Shown here one piece after another: positions 8,146-12,177 of a DNA stretch of 12,177 bases. The stretch is from Candidatus Vogelbacteria bacterium. Its GTDB lineage: Bacteria; Patescibacteriota; Minisyncoccia; Phycocordibacterales; XYD1-FULL-46-19. The first letter of the stretch is position 1, and the number at the start of each line of letters is the position of its first letter. The translations under genes were made by a program, and so were the position numbers. Where the stretch lies: contig CAIKBK010000025.1 of assembly GCA_903825615.1 (NCBI GenBank), forward strand, positions 1-12,177, read 5' to 3'. The notes under the pieces were generated by a model. The model saw nothing but the letters and a program-made list of their open reading frames with translations, did not search any database and had not been told where the DNA came from.

Positions 8146-9576
8146 TTAAGTCCCAGTACCACCAATGAAGTATATCCAGCGACCGAAGTAATTATCTTCG
8201 TCGGCCAAATTTGTTATTATCACCTGAAGTTGGTTCCCATTGACCAAGGTACTCCTCTTAAAATTAGATGGTGCTTGCACCCCAATTAAGGTTGTGCTAG
8301 TTATTCCACTACAATTTGCAAGACTCCAATCAGTCGAAACAGGGTTAGTTGTTACCTTTGAACAGACCATTCCTACACCAGCAGGGAAAGAAGAAGGAGT
8401 ATTAGCCGTAATTCTAAGGTTAAGAGGATTCGCAGTAGTACATCCACTTTCTGGAATCACTCTCACAACCTCTTGGCTGGTTTCCACTAGAGGATTATTA
8501 TTTTGCTGGAACCTCAAATTTATAGAGACTCCAGTCAGATCAAAAGTACAAGGAGCAACACAGCTAGCCAAATTTTCTACACAAATACCGTCTGGACACT
8601 CACGCAAAGGAGATACACAACCAACAAACACATCGTCGTTTGTTGCCTCGGTCTTACAAGGATAAGTCCCGACAGGAGTGCCTCCATCATTAACAACAAC
8701 AGAGACTGCTTTAGTACCAGTAGCATTGTAAGTAGTAACAAGAGGATTAGTATTAGACGGGATAGGAGTTGCTACAGTACCAGTATCACCGGACCAAACA
8801 TAAGTATAGCTAGCTGAAACAGGACTTACTCGGTAAGTAACCGGTGCCCCTTTAAGAACATTCGCTGGGGAAGCAATACAACGCCTAATTGGGCCATCAC
8901 AGGATCCTGGTGGCAAACATCTAGGAGGACAACCTGATGGGGGTTGAGGGTCATTACAAGTACAGTTAAAATTGGGTGTGCAATTAGGAATACAACCTGG
9001 AGGTAGAGGGATATTCCTACAATCAATAGTTGGGTCACCAGCATGGAAACTGGCCCAACCAACATTAAGATCCCCCCAAGCCGAGCCAGAGAAAATATGC
9101 GATGCTGTGTCATATTTGGAATTAGACATCTTAATCCAACCATCCCAATCGCCCCGAGCAGTATTGCTTGCCATATCTCCACTACAACCACTCACAAAAA
9201 CCGAACAGGCTCGAGCCCAACCGGTAACAGCATGGTTATTACCACTGATTGGAGTTGATTCTATTTGAACACCATGACTCGGAGCTGAAGGATAAGTAGT
9301 AGGAGGAACAAGAGTCGGGTTAAGATTAATCCACCCAACACTATCGCTCCAAGCGTGGCCTTGGAGATTGTTGTTAACGATCTTTACAGCATTAGTATCA
9401 CTAGTACCCATCCTGATCCAACCGATATTGTCACTCCATAACCAGCCCAAAATGTAGCCATTAACCGAAAAACCCGTTTGCGCTTGAGCCAAGTCCCTGA
9501 CGGATGGCAAGAAAACCAAAGCGGAGATGATGAGTAACCCAGCTAATAAGAGAAATCCAAGTCCTTTTTTTTGCAT
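8146..9576 (-). CDS. Secreted Trp-repeat / Cys-rich surface protein, candidate pilus-associated adhesin
   Basis: I do not recognise a named family. The 476-aa protein starts with a Sec-type signal peptide (MQKKGLGFLLLAGLLIISAL) with a likely cut after AQA at residue 32. Residues about 40-178 hold four Trp-rich repeats of the form WSDxxGWI: 44-57 (GWLWSDNIGWIRMG), 73-86 (QGHAWSDSVGWINL), 143-150 (DWDGWIKM) and 166-178 (AWGDLNVGWASFH). Residues 186-233 are a Pro/Cys-rich linker with nine cysteines. Residues about 234-320 resemble a PKD/Ig-like beta domain (VTYRV...YTYVWSGDTGTVATPIP). The last 130 residues form a separate beta-rich region. In total there are 20 cysteines. It lies between a pilin and pilD and carries a promoter motif shared with that pilin. 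A role as pilus tip or surface adhesin is inferred from position and composition only. Confidence 0.85.
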   Translation of the reverse strand: MQKKGLGFLLLAGLLIISALVFLPSVRDLAQAQTGFSVNGYILGWLWSDNIGWIRMGTSDTNAVKIVNNNLQGHAWSDSVGWINLNPTLVPPTTYPSAPSHGVQIESTPISGNNHAVTGWARACSVFVSGCSGDMASNTARGDWDGWIKMSNSKYDTASHIFSGSAWGDLNVGWASFHAGDPTIDCRNIPLPPGCIPNCTPNFNCTCNDPQPPSGCPPRCLPPGSCDGPIRRCIASPANVLKGAPVTYRVSPVSASYTYVWSGDTGTVATPIPSNTNPLVTTYNATGTKAVSVVVNDGGTPVGTYPCKTEATNDDVFVGCVSPLRECPDGICVENLASCVAPCTFDLTGVSINLRFQQNNNPLVETSQEVVRVIPESGCTTANPLNLRITANTPSSFPAGVGMVCSKVTTNPVSTDWSLANCSGITSTTLIGVQAPSNFKRSTLVNGNQLQVIITNLADEDNYFGRWIYFIGGTGT

Positions 9577-9614
9577 AATTATAAGACTATTTAAGTGGTG
9601 ATTAATTTACCCAC

Positions 9615-9657
9615 ATAATATCACAATCCCTTTATGGTTGTGTATATAGTTATCCAC
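9615..9657 (-). promoter_or_regulatory. Shared promoter-like region upstream of the surface protein
   Basis: On the minus strand GTGGATAA (9657-9650) is followed exactly 29 nt later by TATTAT (9620-9615). TACA sits at the same offset within the gap as it does upstream of the second pilin. Beyond the hexamer, GGGTAAATTAAT also resembles the other copy. The ATG is 38 nt further. This is a probable promoter with an upstream box. Confidence 0.5.
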
Positions 9658-9668
9658 TATAAGGCGGA

Positions 9669-10151
9669 TTAGTTACATTTATAGGGGTCAGTTGTTATAT
9701 TGCAAGGGGTCGTTCCCACATACTTTGATTTAAAGATACCACTACTATCCGCACAAGCAGCAGAACCACCAGAACTGGAAGTTAGCCAAGCCCCGATGCA
9801 ATAAGAAGTGTTCGAAGATGGTTTAAGAATGATAATCCCTGACGTCTTCCCACTTATTCTATTGCTGGAATTTTGTGTGCCACAAGTAGTAGCTGCCCCT
9901 TGCTGTGCACAAACATCTTCAGTCAGCCTTTCCCCATCACTACCAATGGCAACAATATTGGTAGTGTCATAAGTTTGGTCTAGGCCACGATTCAACTCCA
10001 TTAAGTTTTTAAATTGTCTGACTGAAGAAGCAATGCGAGAATCCCGGCTTGCTAGACGGGCATTATTTAAGAAGGTCATCAAAATAGAAGAGAGTATACC
10101 AATAATCGCAATGACAACCAAGAGCTCTATAAGAGTGAAGCCTTTTTTCAT
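9669..10151 (-). CDS. Type IV pilin (second pilin)
   Basis: This 160-aa prepilin has the classic short leader and helix [20 protein letters not shown]. Its first 21 residues are identical to those of the pilin at 10284-10718, so the two are paralogues. Glu5 is present. The mature part has the pattern SYCIGAWL...CADSSG...C...C shared with the other pilin (C118, C133, C150, C159), plus an extra pair C81 and C90 (EDVCAQQGAATTC). It is likely a major or alternative subunit of the pilus fibre. It lies after an intrinsic terminator and has its own promoter-like region, so it appears to be transcribed independently of pilC and the first pilin. The start is the only ATG giving a proper prepilin leader. 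No Shine-Dalgarno is visible. Confidence 0.93.
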   Translation of the reverse strand: MKKGFTLIELLVVIAIIGILSSILMTFLNNARLASRDSRIASSVRQFKNLMELNRGLDQTYDTTNIVAIGSDGERLTEDVCAQQGAATTCGTQNSSNRISGKTSGIIILKPSSNTSYCIGAWLTSSSGGSAACADSSGIFKSKYVGTTPCNITTDPYKCN

Positions 10152-10183
10152 GAGTTATTTACTAAAAATTATTAATTACCCTT

Positions 10184-10226
10184 ATTATAATATAAAAAAA
10201 GGGCTAAACTGTAGGAACTTATCCAC
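10184..10226 (-). promoter_or_regulatory. Shared promoter-like region upstream of the second pilin
   Basis: On the minus strand GTGGATAA (10226-10219) is followed 29 nt later by a perfect TATAAT (10189-10184). TACA occurs at the same offset as at 9615-9657. The downstream AAGGGTAATTAAT also matches that site. The ATG is 32 nt after the hexamer. A new promoter is expected here because a strong terminator lies just upstream. Confidence 0.6.
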
Positions 10227-10232
10227 TTTTGC

Positions 10233-10283
10233 CATTAAACCAAAAAAAGGCGAGGATAGGCCTCGCCTTTTTTTGGTTTAATG
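10233..10283 (-). terminator. Strong bidirectional intrinsic terminator
   Basis: The arms at 10233-10255 and 10261-10283 are perfect 23-bp reverse complements with a 5-nt loop. The GC-rich part GGCGAGG/CCTCGCC is next to A7 and T7 runs, so an RNA from either strand would form a stable stem followed by U7. The stem abuts the stop codon of the first pilin (10284-10286). It should end the pilT-pilC-pilin message. Confidence 0.93.
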
Positions 10284-10718
10284 CTATTTACATTTAATAG
10301 TGCCCGAGATACACCTACTCTCGACAGCGGCAACTTCTGTAGAATTTCCACTGCTGTCCGCACACCAACCTTTACCTGAGGCTGCGACATAAGCAGCTTT
10401 AACACAATAAGTAGCCGATCCTGCTGAAAGAGCGCCACCACTATCAGTTGTTTGGAAAATACCACCAGCACCCGTTCCTTGTTGAGTAGTCACATCAGAA
10501 TTAAGAGCTGTGTAATCAGTACCACTGACAGTACTATAACCGCCTGATGAATCAGCGTTTGCCTCCATCATTGTACGCATTTGGGAGATAGATGCTGTAA
10601 TTCTAGCAGTCTTAGCCTTGTTACGAGCAGTGTTTAACGAAGTCAATACAATCCCCGATAAAATACCAATAATCGCAATAACGACGAGCAACTCAATTAA
10701 TGTAAAACCTTTTTTCAT
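10284..10718 (-). CDS. Type IV pilin (first pilin, downstream of pilC)
   Basis: This 144-aa prepilin has leader and helix [20 protein letters not shown] with Glu5. It has four cysteines (C105, C119, C136, C143) in the [10 protein letters not shown]...WCADSSG...C...C layout shared with the neighbouring pilin. It is a likely major pilin because it directly follows pilC and ends in a strong terminator. I chose the ATG at 10718. An upstream in-frame ATG at 10739 would add MAGRKNI before a normal leader, and its codons fall in the edge of a hairpin, so it is less likely. No Shine-Dalgarno is present; the ATG is preceded by AAAAAATATT. The stop is TAG and is immediately followed by the terminator stem. 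Confidence 0.94.
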   Translation of the reverse strand: MKKGFTLIELLVVIAIIGILSGIVLTSLNTARNKAKTARITASISQMRTMMEANADSSGGYSTVSGTDYTALNSDVTTQQGTGAGGIFQTTDSGGALSAGSATYCVKAAYVAASGKGWCADSSGNSTEVAAVESRCISGTIKCK

Positions 10719-10731
10719 AATATTTTTTCTG

Positions 10732-10767
10732 CCCGCCACACCTCGAGCTCACTTGAGGAGTGGCGGG
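10732..10767 (-). repeat. Palindromic hairpin in the leader of the first pilin
   Basis: The 13-nt arms at 10732-10744 (CCCGCCACACCTC) and 10755-10767 pair at 12 of 13 positions, with three more inner pairs (one G-U) closing on a 4-nt loop. There is no T-tract on either side. On the minus strand it ends 13 nt before the chosen pilin ATG. It may be a REP-like palindrome, an mRNA processing or stabilising hairpin between pilC and the pilin, or part of a leader control. Confidence 0.65.
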
Positions 10768-10848
10768 AGGAAGGGGGAAAAATTAATTTAAAGCTAATAA
10801 TTGTTAATAATAAGTGACACCTTATATTTTAACGCTCAATCGGGCGAA

Positions 10849-12057
10849 CTACAAGCCCTGGGCCAAGTTATAGATGGGGACAAGTACCGATGTCAACAAA
10901 ACACCCACCCCCACACCCAGGATAACGATCATAATTGGCTCAATAAGGCCAACCAAGGTATCAACCTCATTTTCTACTTCTCGCTCATAGAATTTAGAGA
11001 GTTTCTCTAAAACAAAGCCTAATTTACCGGATTCCTCACCCACCTTCACCATCTGGACCATAACGCCCGGGATTTGCTTGTAACGGCCAAAGATGTCCGA
11101 CATCGAGCTCCCCGCTTTGATCGCCTCGGAGGCCTCGGACAAAATATCCTTATAAACTTGGTTACCCACCACATCACCCGTAATCTCGAGCGACCGCACC
11201 ATGGAGATACCTGAAGAAAGCATAGTGTTCATATTATCGGCAATACGAGCTAAATAGAGTTTCTGGAAGAGGGTGCCAACATAAGGAATGGCTAACTTAA
11301 ACTTGGACCAAGCCAGACGGCCGGACTCAGTCGTGATATAACGGCTGAAGTAGGCGCCGACAATGGCCAACAGGATAACAATCGGGATGCCAAAAGTGGC
11401 GGCAAAATTACTAAAACCAATAACCACCCGCGTATAAATAGGCAAGACTTGCCCGGTCTCCATAAGAATTTCTGACAGGCGCGGAATAACGAAAACTATC
11501 ATTAGAACCATCACTACCGCGAAGGAGGCAATAACGAAAGCGGGGTAAATAAGGGCATTGACAGCGCGCGAAGTAAGGGCATAGGAGCGATCCATATAGT
11601 CAGCGAGATAAGTAAAAGACTCAGACATCTTACCCGACTCCTCACCAGCCCGAACCATATTGACATAGAAATCAGAAAAAACCTTAGGGTGCTTAGCCAT
11701 CGCGGCCGAAATTGGGATACCCCCCTTAATATCATCCGTGATCTCGATCATCGCATTGCGCAAAATAGGGTTGGTCGCTTCAGTCGCCAGCAATCTAAAA
11801 GTGGCCAAGACCGAAACCTTGGCTTCGAACATGGTAGCAATCTGACGCGAGAGCATCACGACATCCTTGGTCTTAACCTTGTTTAGAAAAGGCAAGTCAA
11901 AGGGTAGAACACCCCTTTTTACCTCCTCGGGCCGAATTGAGACAATGACCAAACCACGGCGTTGCAGAGAGCCAATAGCGATATCGATGTTGGGAGCATC
12001 AATACTCCCCGTTTGCTCACCCCCCGCTTTATCAATTGTTTTATAGATAAAAAGCAT
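10849..12057 (-). CDS. pilC: Type IV pilus inner-membrane platform protein
   Basis: PilC (GspF family) is the polytopic inner-membrane protein that couples the PilB/PilT ATPases to pilin insertion and removal. The 402-aa length is normal. Two GspF domains are seen at about residues 69-190 and 270-394, each with the GEESGK motif (138-143 and 340-345). Membrane helices lie at about 170-191, 212-235 and 372-394. The N-terminal part (FIYKTIDKAGGEQTGSIDA...) is the usual cytoplasmic start. The gene begins 6 nt after pilT ends, and its ATG is preceded by A/T-rich sequence with no Shine-Dalgarno. A 130-bp gap with a hairpin separates it from the first pilin, and I see no terminator in that gap, so cotranscription is likely. 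Confidence 0.96.
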   Translation of the reverse strand: MLFIYKTIDKAGGEQTGSIDAPNIDIAIGSLQRRGLVIVSIRPEEVKRGVLPFDLPFLNKVKTKDVVMLSRQIATMFEAKVSVLATFRLLATEATNPILRNAMIEITDDIKGGIPISAAMAKHPKVFSDFYVNMVRAGEESGKMSESFTYLADYMDRSYALTSRAVNALIYPAFVIASFAVVMVLMIVFVIPRLSEILMETGQVLPIYTRVVIGFSNFAATFGIPIVILLAIVGAYFSRYITTESGRLAWSKFKLAIPYVGTLFQKLYLARIADNMNTMLSSGISMVRSLEITGDVVGNQVYKDILSEASEAIKAGSSMSDIFGRYKQIPGVMVQMVKVGEESGKLGFVLEKLSKFYEREVENEVDTLVGLIEPIMIVILGVGVGVLLTSVLVPIYNLAQGL

Positions 12058-12063
12058 AAAATA

Positions 12064-12177
12064 TTAAATAAGCTTAGTTAAACCATCAGGATTAAGGGAA
12101 TAACGGAAGGCGCTGTCAGCGCTAATCTCGCCATCACGCACCAACTCGGAGAGTGATCGATTGAGATCAACCATCCC
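12064..12177 (-). CDS. pilT: Type IV pilus retraction ATPase, C-terminal end only
   Basis: Only the last 37 residues and the TAA stop lie inside the window. The N-terminus and all Walker motifs are beyond the right edge. The sequence (GMVDLNRSLSELVRDGEISADSAFRYSLNPDGLTKLI) matches the C-terminal pattern of PilT-type retraction ATPases, in which a short helix reading SLxxLVxxGxISxxxA is followed by NPxxLxxL. PilB ends differently, and the position directly before pilC is common in pilus operons. PilT powers pilus retraction by hydrolysing ATP. The assignment rests on the C-terminal fragment and context, so it is likely rather than certain. Confidence 0.78.
   Translation of the reverse strand, partial: GMVDLNRSLSELVRDGEISADSAFRYSLNPDGLTKLI

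Noticed and set aside
8826..9191. Minus-strand open frame of 121 codons within the surface-protein gene
   Set aside because: It is an alternative frame of the same strand. The 476-aa frame has the signal peptide, repeats and domains.
10719..10739. Upstream ATG for the first pilin
   Set aside because: It adds MAGRKNI before a complete MKKG leader that is identical to that of the paralogue. The shorter form is the better match.

Overview
The window looks like a stretch of a Candidate Phyla Radiation (Patescibacteria, Parcubacteria-type) chromosome. The evidence is the gene content (a Gram-positive-like gatCA pair and a type IV pilus locus with short CPR-style pilins), moderate-to-low GC, very tight gene packing, and no Shine-Dalgarno sequence in front of any gene. 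This placement is inferred from family resemblance and not proven. Everything is encoded on the minus strand, so transcription runs from high to low coordinates. The standard code fits: 11 TAA and 3 TAG stops, no TGA stop and no in-frame TGA.

Right part (about 5123-12177): a type IV pilus locus. In transcription order it has the 3' end of the retraction ATPase pilT, the platform protein pilC, a pilin (10284-10718), a strong intrinsic terminator, a second pilin (9669-10151), a large secreted Cys/Trp-rich surface protein (8146-9576), the prepilin peptidase pilD, and four minor pseudopilin-like genes. By signature these four are GspH-, GspJ/PilW-, GspI/PilV- and GspK/PilX-like. PilD would cleave and methylate all six prepilins. 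PilC and PilT supply the assembly platform and retraction. The four minor pilins plausibly form the priming or tip complex, and the secreted protein is a candidate tip or surface adhesin. The second pilin and the surface protein have closely matching upstream regions, a GTGGATAA box exactly 29 nt before a TATWAT -10-like hexamer, which suggests co-regulation.

Left part (1-5026): a housekeeping operon ligA - rluB/rsuA-type pseudouridine synthase - gatC - gatA with 4-nt gaps. It is followed, after 53 bp, by a truncated membrane protein with a HEPN-like RNxxxH motif. LigA, GatC and GatA act in DNA ligation and in tRNA-dependent Gln/Asn formation.

The most unusual feature is a set of palindromes. 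Two copies of one 32-bp palindromic element (30/32 identical, opposite orientation) lie in frame inside gatC and ligA and add about 11 residues to a loop of each protein, much like the Rickettsia palindromic elements. Three other hairpins, unrelated in sequence, sit at the ligA start, inside pilD and before the first pilin. LigA has also lost two of its four zinc-finger cysteines.
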